DNA of 64,000 bases from Thermodesulfobacteriota bacterium. GTDB lineage: Bacteria > Desulfobacterota > Desulfobacteria > Desulfobacterales > JAUWMJ01. The stretch lies in contig JAXHVO010000115.1 of assembly GCA_034189135.1 (NCBI GenBank), positions 1 to 64,000 on the forward strand. Reading direction: 5' to 3'. The notes beneath the pieces are model-generated. The model was not told where the DNA came from. It saw only the letters and a list, made by a program, of their open reading frames with translations, and did no database searches. Numbering within the stretch: position 1 is the first letter of the stretch; every line of letters starts with the position of its first letter. A program made the position numbers and the translations under genes. Positions 9,157 to 19,100 of the stretch are shown here, in pieces.

Positions 9157-10245
9157 TCATTCTGTTTCCTTGGATTCTTCGTCAATTCTCCTCAAACCGT
9201 CAATTAAAAGACCCATAAAATACCCCAAAACCGGGGCTTTCATTTCATCCGAAGGTAAACCGGGAACAAATTTGAATCTGCCCTTTTTTTCTTTGAGAAC
9301 TTCAAAAAAGGCTTCCTTGCCCTTAACGTTATCGTATTCAGCGCTGATCAAATTTCCATCCATGAAAGACAGTTTTGCTTCCCCTCTGGATAAGGATAAG
9401 TTTAACAGACCCGTTTTCTCGGTGACATTAAGACTCTGAAATAGTTCGGGAGGTGGAATTTCAGAGAGCTGTCCGCTCATTCCGGATGCGAGTTCTTCGG
9501 ACATAAAAACATTCGATTCGGCAAGTCTTCGAGTCAAAAGACGATTGAAATACATTTGGAGTGATGAGGATTTCTTTAAAACTTTTAAAAAATCCTTTCC
9601 CCGAATCGACAAAACGGTTGCTGGAGACAAAACTTTTATGGTGGCTCCAACAGGATTACCGCTTATCAAGCTCATTTCACCAAAAACTTCACCTTTTTCC
9701 AGGACGGACATACTGATTCCATCTTCGTTCAGCACTTCAACTCTTCCGGAGACAATGATGAATAAATAATTACCGGTGTCGCCTTTTTTGATGATTTGAT
9801 CATTGGCAGCGAACTTTCTAAGCTTTAAAAAAGGGATAAGATCTTTAAGGTCATGTTCATCAATGGACTGAAAAATAGAAAATTTGCTCAACAAATTTGC
9901 AATCACGCCTATATTACTTTGGTTTTTATCCGTTTCGGCGGGTGGTTTAATTTTTCCATTTTTCCGGTATTCGAGCGTAATTGAGCCGGTGCACCCGCTG
10001 CAATTGATGACACATTGGGGAATTTTATCCATGCTTTCATGTTTTATTAAAATCTTGGTAAGATCTCCTATCAGCTTGCGACATGAAGGTTGCTCAAAAG
10101 GCATTTTAATCACAGCCGTAGTGATAAATTCCTTTGTTTTTTTATACTCCAGTAGGATGGCATTGCCGGTTAATTTAAATTCATCACCCTTTTGGTAATA
10201 TGGGCAGTCTCTTTCTTCAATGATGGTGAAAACAGAATTTTTCAT
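9157..10245 (-). CDS. Cyclic-nucleotide-binding-like and DUF4388 protein
   Basis: Three parts are visible in 362 aa. Residues 1-110 form an N-terminal domain with a CINCSGCTG cysteine cluster near 80-90. Residues about 118-240 have the CRP-type cyclic-nucleotide-binding fold, with the phosphate cassette FGEMSLISGNPVGATI. The C-terminal part from about 255 (GQLSEIPPPELFQSLNVTEK) is a DUF4388/PATAN-like module common in deltaproteobacterial signalling. The cassette has Val where cAMP receptors have the phosphate-binding Arg, so cAMP binding is doubtful. There is no DNA-binding domain. The adenylate cyclase gene lies 12 bases upstream in the same orientation, so the two genes are probably one operon. 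Confidence 0.78.
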   Translation of the reverse strand: MKNSVFTIIEERDCPYYQKGDEFKLTGNAILLEYKKTKEFITTAVIKMPFEQPSCRKLIGDLTKILIKHESMDKIPQCVINCSGCTGSITLEYRKNGKIKPPAETDKNQSNIGVIANLLSKFSIFQSIDEHDLKDLIPFLKLRKFAANDQIIKKGDTGNYLFIIVSGRVEVLNEDGISMSVLEKGEVFGEMSLISGNPVGATIKVLSPATVLSIRGKDFLKVLKKSSSLQMYFNRLLTRRLAESNVFMSEELASGMSGQLSEIPPPELFQSLNVTEKTGLLNLSLSRGEAKLSFMDGNLISAEYDNVKGKEAFFEVLKEKKGRFKFVPGLPSDEMKAPVLGYFMGLLIDGLRRIDEESKETE

Positions 10246-10257
10246 TTTTTAGCACCG

Positions 10258-11571
10258 TTACACCGGGAGAAGCCTGAAATTTAAAAATCCCCAGATAAAA
10301 CCGATAGCACCGATAAATAGAGCAAACAGATCAATATACTTAAAATAGAACTTGTAAGTGATGGCCACCCGTTTTTCCGGCACACCGATTTTAGCAGGAG
10401 TAATTCGCAAAATCCAGCCGTAATGCTTCTTACCGATTAAAACCTTATTCCAGGTCAGCCGGTCAATTTTTTTTACATCCGTAAGTAGCAGTAACTCGCC
10501 CTTATCAACTTTTTTTAGCGATTTTGCGTGAATGCTTGGGTTTTCCCTGATATTTGTATCCTTTGATTTGACTTCGACAAATAAATGACTGGATTGAAAG
10601 ATTTCTTGGTTCAGTAGGATTCCAATTTTTGATGGCATATATTCCAGTGGGATAAAAGTGGCCGGAAGATAAAACAGGAAAAACCCGATACAAAAACCAA
10701 AACTTCCTTTGAGCATCATGAAAACAAAGTGAGGGACCGTCGTCATTCTTACCAGCAGTATGGTGGCTAAAAAGGCAATGGCTCCAAGGATCACAGGCAC
10801 AATCGGGGGAACACTAATAAAATGCTGCGGATTTAAATAAAAAAGCGCCAGGGACTCGGAATCAGCAAGGATATAGCGGATATATTTGATATAGAGAAAA
10901 TATAAGATACCGATACATGAAAGCGCATATATTAAGATTTCAATTTTTTGTCTCAGTTTCATGGCAAGAAAAGGGTCGATCTGAATCCCATCAATCAACT
11001 GGTTAAGGGATTCCCATTCACAACGGTAAAGCTTGATTTTCCTTTTTTTCCCTTTGGGTGTAAAACTGATAGACTTAACCAGGCCGAACGCTTTTTTGTT
11101 AATTTTATCGGCGGTATTTTCTGAAAGAAAAATTTCATTGCCCTCCCCGATTTGCTCTATCCTGGAGGCCACGTTCACCACATCGCCAAAAACATCACTG
11201 TGCTCAACAATCGCTTTTCCTGTATGTATTCCTATTCTCACCTTAAGACCGAAGTTTTTATCCTGTCTGCGGGTTTTTTGCAAAATTTGTTGAATGCCGA
11301 TGGCGGCTTTTACAGCCTGCTCGGGTCTGCTGAATGAAGCCATAATGGCATCGCCAATGGTTTTGATGATTTTGCCCTTAAATTTTTTTATTACCGGAAA
11401 AATCAAACGATTATGGTAATCGACCATGAGACGGCCGTCAATATCACCCCGGGTATCCCAGTAGCGGGTGGAGTCTTCGATATCAGTAAACAGAATGGTA
11501 ATCTGCTTTCTGGTGGATTTAATCTGGCGGGTAATCCTGCCACCAAACTGTTTACGCTTTTCTGCGGTCAT
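10258..11571 (-). CDS. Class III adenylate cyclase with membrane and SH3 domains
   Basis: This enzyme should make cAMP from ATP. The catalytic domain is N-terminal (residues about 20-200) with both metal-binding aspartates (FTDIEDS and TIGDAIMASF), the adenine-selecting Lys (GKIIKTIGD) and Asp (VFGDVVN), and the transition-state Asn/Arg pair (VNVASRIE). Three or four membrane segments follow (about 210-315), then a bacterial SH3 domain (NIRENPSIHAKSLKKVDKGE to HYGWILRI), then a last membrane segment. Cyclase first and sensor last is the reverse of the usual order. GGAG lies 8 bases before the ATG. An SH3 domain outside the cytoplasm would suggest cell-wall sensing, which is inference. Confidence 0.85.
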   Translation of the reverse strand: MTAEKRKQFGGRITRQIKSTRKQITILFTDIEDSTRYWDTRGDIDGRLMVDYHNRLIFPVIKKFKGKIIKTIGDAIMASFSRPEQAVKAAIGIQQILQKTRRQDKNFGLKVRIGIHTGKAIVEHSDVFGDVVNVASRIEQIGEGNEIFLSENTADKINKKAFGLVKSISFTPKGKKRKIKLYRCEWESLNQLIDGIQIDPFLAMKLRQKIEILIYALSCIGILYFLYIKYIRYILADSESLALFYLNPQHFISVPPIVPVILGAIAFLATILLVRMTTVPHFVFMMLKGSFGFCIGFFLFYLPATFIPLEYMPSKIGILLNQEIFQSSHLFVEVKSKDTNIRENPSIHAKSLKKVDKGELLLLTDVKKIDRLTWNKVLIGKKHYGWILRITPAKIGVPEKRVAITYKFYFKYIDLFALFIGAIGFIWGFLNFRLLPV

Positions 11572-11694
11572 GCATATTCTCCAGAGGTATATGTTACGAT
11601 AATGTCAAAATTGAAATTTTTCAAGTATATCTAATCCAGTCGAGTATAAATTATAAGCCGCATGTGTCAAGAGGGAAAGCATAAAATAGCACCA

Positions 11695-13263
11695 TCATAT
11701 TTTAACTGAAGGGAAAAGAGACAGGTCGGTATGGGGAAGGAATTTTGCTGCGGAAAACCGGTTCATGAATTCCTGATTTACATTTAACTCGAGATAGGTG
11801 ATACGATCCCTTATTTTGGCAATTTTTTCACAAGAATTATTCGAAGTCAGCAAAAGTGTTGCGCCGCCAAGGGAGCTGTTTCCCAAGGATTTATAAGCGT
11901 TTGCAGGCAAATCAGGTAACATTCCGATGGATATGGCTGAAACAGGATTGATAAATGAACCAAAGGTTCCAGCCACGAAAAAAGTTGAAAGATCACCCGG
12001 TGACATTCCCACAGAAGATGTGATGGTTTCAAGTATGGTGTACATGGCCGCCTTTGATCTTATGAGGCTGTCAAGATCTGCCTGGCTGATGGTAAGATCA
12101 GACCCGGTGGAAGATTTTTCTGCAGGAACCACCACCAAGTGCAAAATGCCGTCGATGTTTTTTATTCTGTCTTTGCACACTTCGGGGAGTAATCTCCCCC
12201 TGATATCGATCATCCCTGAAAGGAACAGGTGAGCCGCAAGGTCGATCACTCCTGACCCGCATATGCCTTTCGGCGGTTGGTTATCTATGGTATTAATTTC
12301 AAAATTTAATGTTTTCGGTTCAATACTGATTTGATCTATTACACCGGGGCCTGCCATCATTCCCATCTTCGATACGCCTCCTTCCAGCGCAGGGCCTGCT
12401 GCCCCGGCACAACCGACCAGCCAGTTTTTATTCCCCAGCACCACTTCTGCGTTTGTCCCCACGTCAACCAGAATAGCCGTATTTTCCATTTGGAACATTT
12501 CGGAAAACAGAATGCCGGCGATAAGGTCCCCTCCGAAATAGCTGCCGATATTTGGAAAAATGAAGACTCCGGCACCAGGATTCACCCTGATACCCAAATC
12601 TTTTGCCCGGAGTAGACCCGGTCTGTTGATTACCGGTATATACGGCTCACGTATTATCCAATGAGGGTTAAGACCCATAAACAGATGGGTCATGGCAGTA
12701 TTGCCGGCTACTGAAATCAGGTTCACGTTATCCGGATCAAGGTTGCAGGATGCGCACAGGCTTTCGATCATGTGATTCAAACCGCTGATAATCAACTTAT
12801 TAAGCTTTTCGAGACCTTCGTCATGATCGGCAAAGTGTATTCTTTCGAGTATATCAGGTCCAATGACCACCTGGGGATTTTCAAAGGAGGATTCAGCCAA
12901 CACCTTTTCTGTGGCCAGGTCCAAAAGGCGCAATGAAACCCTGGAAGTGCCCAAGTCAACTGCCATTCCCGCAAAGGGTGTGGTATCCTGTAAGGATTTG
13001 ATGCCGGTTAAAACCCATCTTTTTCTGTCTTTGCAAAGAACACAGCTTAAATGATACCCCCAATTTCTCAAACAGTCCGGCAATTTTTTCAATACGGCAG
13101 GGTCTATATCTATGGCATCCGTTTTTAGCTGTTCTTGCAAAACACCAAGGAGACGATCAGCATCGGCTGTATTATTTTGCAATGTCGGGGGAGGGACTGA
13201 AACGGTTTTTACCCATAGGTTGTTTTTGTTATTTGTTTCTACCCTATTCATATCAAACAACAT
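11695..13263 (-). CDS. ASKHA-domain protein, corrinoid-activator-like (DUF4445)
   Basis: This belongs to the family of ATP-dependent reductive activators of corrinoid proteins (RACo/RamA relatives). Actin-like ATPase motifs are visible: GMAVDLGTSRVSLRLLDLAT (about residue 98), SVAGNTAMTHLFMG (about 185) and ILVDVGTNAEVVLG (about 263). The N-terminal 2Fe-2S ferredoxin domain usual in RACo is absent; only about 95 residues precede the ATPase core, including CVLCKD. No corrinoid or methyltransferase gene lies nearby, so its partner is unknown. The start ATG has no strong ribosome-binding site, and a second ATG lies four codons later. Confidence 0.8.
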   Translation of the reverse strand: MLFDMNRVETNNKNNLWVKTVSVPPPTLQNNTADADRLLGVLQEQLKTDAIDIDPAVLKKLPDCLRNWGYHLSCVLCKDRKRWVLTGIKSLQDTTPFAGMAVDLGTSRVSLRLLDLATEKVLAESSFENPQVVIGPDILERIHFADHDEGLEKLNKLIISGLNHMIESLCASCNLDPDNVNLISVAGNTAMTHLFMGLNPHWIIREPYIPVINRPGLLRAKDLGIRVNPGAGVFIFPNIGSYFGGDLIAGILFSEMFQMENTAILVDVGTNAEVVLGNKNWLVGCAGAAGPALEGGVSKMGMMAGPGVIDQISIEPKTLNFEINTIDNQPPKGICGSGVIDLAAHLFLSGMIDIRGRLLPEVCKDRIKNIDGILHLVVVPAEKSSTGSDLTISQADLDSLIRSKAAMYTILETITSSVGMSPGDLSTFFVAGTFGSFINPVSAISIGMLPDLPANAYKSLGNSSLGGATLLLTSNNSCEKIAKIRDRITYLELNVNQEFMNRFSAAKFLPHTDLSLFPSVKI

Positions 13264-13478
13264 CTATCATATCCACTTTTTATAGGCAAATACAATTCCA
13301 GTAAGATGAAATTTACTTTTTTGTTTGGCCATCGGGTCTCTGGCCCGTTTCCTGCTTCGGCAGAGTTAAAGACAAACACAGGTGTCTTCTATCATGTGGT
13401 TTTTTTGAGAGGTGAATCAATGTCATGTTGTCCTTTTAGCGCAGATTCATTTCGCTATTGGGGTTACCCGAATATTGC

Positions 13479-13507
13479 TTGACATATAATCGCAATTTTA
13501 ATACAAT
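13479..13507 (+). promoter_or_regulatory. Sigma-70-type promoter for the LysM/FecR gene
   Basis: A consensus -35 (TTGACA, 13479-13484) is separated by 17 bases from a -10 TACAAT (13502-13507). It lies about 50 bases before the ATG of the exported LysM/FecR protein. It is one of the best promoter matches in the window. Confidence 0.75.
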
Positions 13508-13556
13508 GAAACGTTGTGAAAACAAGTATTTATAAATTTACCAGCTTATCTTTCAT

Positions 13557-15911
13557 ATGAAATCCATTGATTACGGGCCAGCCTTAGTATGTTTTATAGC
13601 CTACATTCTTTTTACCGGCTATAGCTTTGTAACTCCTACCGATTGCACGGGAAAAAGCATCGTTACTATAAGAGTAAAAGAAAATCAGGGAATTCGGGAT
13701 ATTTCGGAAAAATACTTAGACGACCCTGATCGTTGGGAAGATGTACTGCGTGCCAACAAAATTCAATCTCCTGACGAGGTTAAGCCCGGAATGCTGCTTC
13801 ACATTCCAACAGGAAAAGTTTTTCAGGCAAAACGCGAGTTGGAGATCTCAGGAAAGCTCATGCAACAGGCCACCGTGGCAGGTGCAAAGATCTTTGCTCC
13901 AAAAATCATAGCCAAAGCGATACAACTAAGAGATGATGCTCTTTTAAAACAGAAGTCTGGTGATCTGCATGAATGCATTACACTTGCAAGCGCTGCAGCG
14001 ACCGAGGGTAAAAAAGCACTGAAAATTTGCCTTTCGAATCAAAATGTTCCTGCACAGGCCGTTGTTCACGACCGTAAAGGCTATGTTCACAGCCGGAAAC
14101 CGTCAGACAACCTGTGGAAAGATGTTTTCCGCTACGATATCCTGCACGAGGGTGAGAGAGTGCGAACGTTGTCTGAATCCTCTTGCGACATTCTTTTCAG
14201 AAACGACAGCAGGCTGCGGCTTAAAGAAAATTCCCAGGCGCTGATTCGAAAAATGCGGGCAAACCTGCTGGAGGATACAGGGGTGGCAAAGGTCAGCCTG
14301 GTTAAGGGCGATGTTTTTGCGTTGCTAGCCGCCGGTCAAAAAAAAGAAAAGTTTCAGCTGGATATACCTGGAGTAAAAACCAAAGTAGATTCCAAATATT
14401 TCTGGGTTGGTCGCGACAGGCAGGGGACCCGCTTTGCCAACTATGACGGAAAGCTGGAAATTTCATCAGCGGGAAGCAAAGTGGTACTGAAAAAAAACCA
14501 GGGATCCGTTGTGATGCATAATAAAAAACCGACATCCCCTCAGGAGCTTCTGTCAAGTCCCAGATTACTCAGTCCTGAAAGTGGTGTTAAAGTGGTTAAT
14601 GCCAACATCTCTTTAACCTGGGAAAAGGTTAGCGGGGCTTATTTTTATTTACTTGAAATATCAAACAGTGTTTCATTTTCATCAATCATTTACAGCAAAG
14701 AGATTCAGTCGCCAATGGCCACGTTTCCCAAAAATCTTTCTAACGGATCTTTGCAAAACCTGTTTTACTGGCGTGTGACAGCTGTCTCTTCAGACAAACT
14801 GAGAGGCCAGCCCAGCCAGACACGGTTCATTCATATCCTGTATGACGATAAGCCGCCATTTCTTGTCATTCAATCTCCGGAAGAGGGTCTGCTTCTTTCC
14901 AACAACATGGTGGAAATACTGGGGATGACTGAAAATGATATTTTGGTCAGTATACAGGATCAGCCGGTTAAAATTGGGGCGAACGGGAAGTTTCGATTCA
15001 GGCAAAAATTGTCTGAAGGGGTCAACCACATCGTTGTCAAAGCAGAGGATCGTGCAGGGAATATCACCAGGCTTAAACGAAGTGTGACTTTTCTGCCGGG
15101 CCACAAGATCGATTTAACTTTTGATCCATCTTTGCAGGAGACAACGCCAGGACATTTTATCGTATCTCAACCAACAATTTCCCTGGCTGGAAAAACAAAT
15201 CCGGATTGCGCCATTACAGTTACTTCGCCTGGGACTGCGGTTCCGGCAAGGGCCACTGCGGATAGTAATGGTCGGTTTCAGGTAAATCTCAAATTGACCG
15301 GCCGTCGCCAGATGTTCAACGTTAAGATAGTCTCGCCTTCCGGTGTGGAGAGGCATGCCGGTATTCACATTGAAATCGACGATAAAGCTCCGATCATACA
15401 TTTTGCTGAAAAAATTCCCTCCGCTACCCGGGAAAAAAGATTGTTAGTAAAAGGGAAGGCCGGAGATGCCCAAAGATTCAATTTGAACAAACGTCCTGTT
15501 CCAATGGAGGATGGCCAATTTAACATGACGATTGAGCTGGAACCGGGCACAAACAGGTTTTCGTTTACAGCCGTCGATTTGGTTGGCAACCTATCCAGGA
15601 TTGAAAAAGATGTTCTGTTTGATCCCGATCCACCCAGATTGCTGAACTATAAAATTTCTCTGGGCAAAGGCGAAGATAAAAACCAGGCAAGTGTCATGGT
15701 AAATGCTCAGGATTCAACCGGGTTTAAAAAGACAGCACCCTTTGTCGTGCAAATTGGAAAACAAAGTTACACCGGGCACATGATACTTTCAGATTCCACA
15801 GGGAGGTATATTGGGTCATTTGTGATCCCGGGAAGTGGCGGGCATGTAATAAAGTTTAAAAGCGTCACGCTGTCGGACTACCTTGGCAACAGCAGGGAAT
15901 ACAGGTTTTAG
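13557..15911 (+). CDS. Exported LysM and FecR domain protein
   Basis: This is an envelope protein of 784 aa with no enzymatic motif. An N-terminal hydrophobic segment (residues 8-25) is a signal peptide or anchor. A LysM-like domain follows (about 36-88, IRDISEKYLDDPDRWEDVLR to PGMLLHIPTGK), then a helical stretch, a FecR-like beta domain (about 180-325), a fibronectin-like segment, and several Ig/Big-type repeats to the end with repeated AVDLVGN/AEDRAGN motifs. LysM suggests peptidoglycan contact. The architecture is common in Deltaproteobacteria, often near cyclase genes, but its role is not established. The adjacent large PKD protein suggests a shared surface function. Confidence 0.75.
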   Translation: MKSIDYGPALVCFIAYILFTGYSFVTPTDCTGKSIVTIRVKENQGIRDISEKYLDDPDRWEDVLRANKIQSPDEVKPGMLLHIPTGKVFQAKRELEISGKLMQQATVAGAKIFAPKIIAKAIQLRDDALLKQKSGDLHECITLASAAATEGKKALKICLSNQNVPAQAVVHDRKGYVHSRKPSDNLWKDVFRYDILHEGERVRTLSESSCDILFRNDSRLRLKENSQALIRKMRANLLEDTGVAKVSLVKGDVFALLAAGQKKEKFQLDIPGVKTKVDSKYFWVGRDRQGTRFANYDGKLEISSAGSKVVLKKNQGSVVMHNKKPTSPQELLSSPRLLSPESGVKVVNANISLTWEKVSGAYFYLLEISNSVSFSSIIYSKEIQSPMATFPKNLSNGSLQNLFYWRVTAVSSDKLRGQPSQTRFIHILYDDKPPFLVIQSPEEGLLLSNNMVEILGMTENDILVSIQDQPVKIGANGKFRFRQKLSEGVNHIVVKAEDRAGNITRLKRSVTFLPGHKIDLTFDPSLQETTPGHFIVSQPTISLAGKTNPDCAITVTSPGTAVPARATADSNGRFQVNLKLTGRRQMFNVKIVSPSGVERHAGIHIEIDDKAPIIHFAEKIPSATREKRLLVKGKAGDAQRFNLNKRPVPMEDGQFNMTIELEPGTNRFSFTAVDLVGNLSRIEKDVLFDPDPPRLLNYKISLGKGEDKNQASVMVNAQDSTGFKKTAPFVVQIGKQSYTGHMILSDSTGRYIGSFVIPGSGGHVIKFKSVTLSDYLGNSREYRF

Positions 15912-15924
15912 GGATCGGGTGACG

Positions 15925-16098
15925 AATTTCAGGTTACGAGTTGCGAGGTATGGGCTGCGGGGAGCGTGTTTCGAGTTATGGATAAAAAAAGATAATTTAT
16001 ATTTAACAACTTGCAACTCAATACCAATGATTGCTCGAGAATTTGCCTAATTTAATGACACTAACTCATAACCCGAAACCCGTAACCCGAAACGCGTG
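15925..16098. repeat. Inverted word repeat between two exported-protein genes
   Basis: The left part (about 15925-15980) contains GGTTACGAGTTGCGAGG and GTGTTTCGAGTTATGG. The right part (about 16062-16098) contains CATAACCCGAAACCCGTAAC. The complements match in register over GTTTCG-GGTTATG. The same vocabulary recurs at 61974-62054, so this is a dispersed family in this genome. Confidence 0.6.
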
Positions 16099-16188
16099 GC
16101 GATTACGATGGAACCCCATACAGGCGTAGTCAATGCCACGTCTTTGGGGTGCGAATTCTTTACTAATATTTATTGGAAGGTCTATCAA

Positions 16189-19100
16189 ATGAACCAAAAC
16201 AATTTTAATATTTCCCCATACTATGGGAAAATGACATTGATATTTGTCGTTTTATTATGGATTTTTTCATCACCGGCCTTTGGAGCTGAACCGGCATACC
16301 TGATTACTTATGGTCATGGCGCTGGTACGGTTGAAGGGGATGATGACTTTTTCCAGGTTGTTTTCATCCGGATGCCTGAGAAAATGCGAGATGCCGTATA
16401 TGTTCGCATTTTTGACGCCGACTGCGGGGGTGAAGTGGATGCCAGATATCGCAAGAAATTCGATACCCGAACCGGGTTTAAGCTATTCGGGGGGAAAGGG
16501 GCATATTCAATTCCCGGAATACAAAAGCCTACACCCGCCAAACCGGATTTGTATGCAGGTTTTATGCTTGCAGATGAGGAGTTTGGTGAGGACCCTCTTT
16601 GGGACAATAGGTGGTATACTTTGGCAAAAGTTACACCTGAAGACGGTGAAAAAGTCGGTCAGTTTCGCTATTTTAAAGTTGTTATTGAAGGAAAAGAAGG
16701 TGATGACGGCAATGCTTTTCTTATTACGGTATCGAGCGAAGAGCACAGCATCACCCCTCCTGATGAAGTCGAGATTTTTACCTTTGCACCGACTATTCGC
16801 CTGCCGAGACCGGGTGTATTTTCCGAAATGCGGTTTTTCGTTCCCGAAGATGTGCACCAGATCGTGGTGCATAACTTTGATCTTTCCGGTGCAAAAATTG
16901 GTGTGGACACTGCTTTTCGTTCCAATCTGAAAGTTGGCTCTTCCGGTCAGAATGAATGGATGAAAGGAACTGTTCAACTCAAGGAAATTGAAGTCGGCCG
17001 TATGTGTGCCCTTAGGTTTGAAGGAGGGCGGGAAATGCCCAACGACGGAACATTTTATGTGACCGATAAAAACGGCAAGCTAATGCCAATGCTGGTTTCC
17101 ATATATCTTCATGAACCGAATGCACGGCCCAGACCGCAAATTGATCTTGAACCGATCGATGATTGCCATACATTTGTCTTTAACGGGCTTCGTACGCTTG
17201 ATCCGGAGGGAGATGCATTAAAATTTATGTGGGATTTTGGCGATGGAACCAGCGAAAAGGGCGCGCCGAGCGTCCACAGGTATGAATCGCCGGGGCGATA
17301 CCAGGCAACTGTTATTGTGGAAAGTGATTCAGGTCTGATTAATAACAGTGCAATAAAACACTTTACCGTCACGGTGAACCATCCTCCCATTGCCAATGCA
17401 GGATCCGATCTGGTGGTGGCTCCGGGTGAGACATTTTCCTTGGATGCTTCTAAATCGACCGATGCTGATGGAAAGGTGGTACGTCACTACTGGGATCTTG
17501 GCGACGGTCGTAAAGCCAGAGGCAGAAAAGTCAGCCATGTTTACCGCAAACCAGGCTTGTACACCGCCAGTCTGCGGGTGGAAGATAACTCCGGCAGTTT
17601 GTGCAACTTTGCCACAGACCAGTGCAAGGTTTTTGTCAATGCTTCTCCGGAAAGCAATGCCGGTGAGGATCGGGTCGCTTCAGTGGCTGAACCGGTCCAC
17701 TTCAGCGGTGTGGACAGCAGAGATACAGATGGCAAAATTGTTTCATATGATTGGAATTTAGGCGATGGGACTAAAAAAAGTGGTGTTAATATCACCCATG
17801 CGTTTCTAAAACCAGGCCTTTACAGGGTGAGACTCACTGTCACGGATGATTCAAATGCTAAAAATAAAACAGCAACAGACACCTTAACGGTTAGGGTAAA
17901 CGATCCACCAATTGCCCGCGCAGGAAAGGACCGTAACGCTTCTGCTGGAGAAACCATTCGTTTTAATGCATCAGAGTCGGTGGATAAGGACGGCAAGTTA
18001 ATCGAATTTTTATGGGATTTTGGTGATGGTACCAAGCAAAAAACAGATGGCAAAATAAAAACCATCACGCACAGCTATTTAGGCCCCGGGAAATACATGG
18101 TCACATTAACCGTGAGGGACGATTCCGGGTCCAGGGCTGATACCGGTCAGGATACCGTTTTGGTTAATATTAACCATCCACCCGTGGCTGTGGCCGGTCC
18201 TGATCAGCAGGTTAAAGCCAGAGAAGTGACGTTCGATGCTTCCGGCTCCCATGATCCTGATGGTGAACTTATTAAATATTTATGGGATTTTGGAGACGGA
18301 AAGACAGGAAAAGGCGTTTCAGTTCGCCATACGTATCGAAATCCAGGCAAATACGCCGTGGGGCTGACCGTGGTAGACGATTCGAAGACATCCACCAGCC
18401 GAGCCTCTGACGAAATGACAGTCACAGTAAATCATCTGCCAATAGCCGATGCCGGCAGAGATCGGGTGGGTATGACCGGACAGGTGTTTACATTCGACGG
18501 CAGCGCTTCGGTGGATCCGGATGGTGCGGTTATTAAATATGTATGGGACTTCGGCGATGGTGCCATTAATGAAGGCATCCAAGTCACTCACAGCTACTCT
18601 AGCCCGGGGAAATACAACGTACTATTGACCGTTTACGATAATTTTAAAAAAGAGGGCGGGGTCGGATTTGATGAAACCGTGATAACCATAAACCGGCCCC
18701 CTGTGGCGGTTGCCGGCGATGATCTTCACATCGCACCTGGTGAAAAAGTTTTGTTTGATGGAAGCCGGTCATACGATCCCGACGGAAAAATTGTTTCTTA
18801 TCAATGGGACTTCAGCGATAAAATAGAGACTGGTAAATCAACCAAAGCATTTCAGTCCGCCAAAGTTCGGCGCAGTTTTGATACATCAGGGACATACAGT
18901 GCCATTTTAACGGTCGTTGATAATTGCCGTGTGGAAAATTCGACCTCACAGGATAAAGTATCTATAAAGATCAACCACCGTCCCCGGGCAAATGCCGGGA
19001 AAAACATTCATACGCCTGAAAGAACCGTTTTACTGGACGGATCAGCCTCCAGTGATGCAGATGGTGATCCTTTGACTTATATCTGGAATTTTGGCGATGG

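Noticed and set aside
16096-16188. Longer GTG start for the PKD protein
   Set aside because: It would place 31 non-leader residues, partly encoded by an intergenic repeat, before a normal signal peptide. The ATG at 16189 has a better ribosome-binding site.
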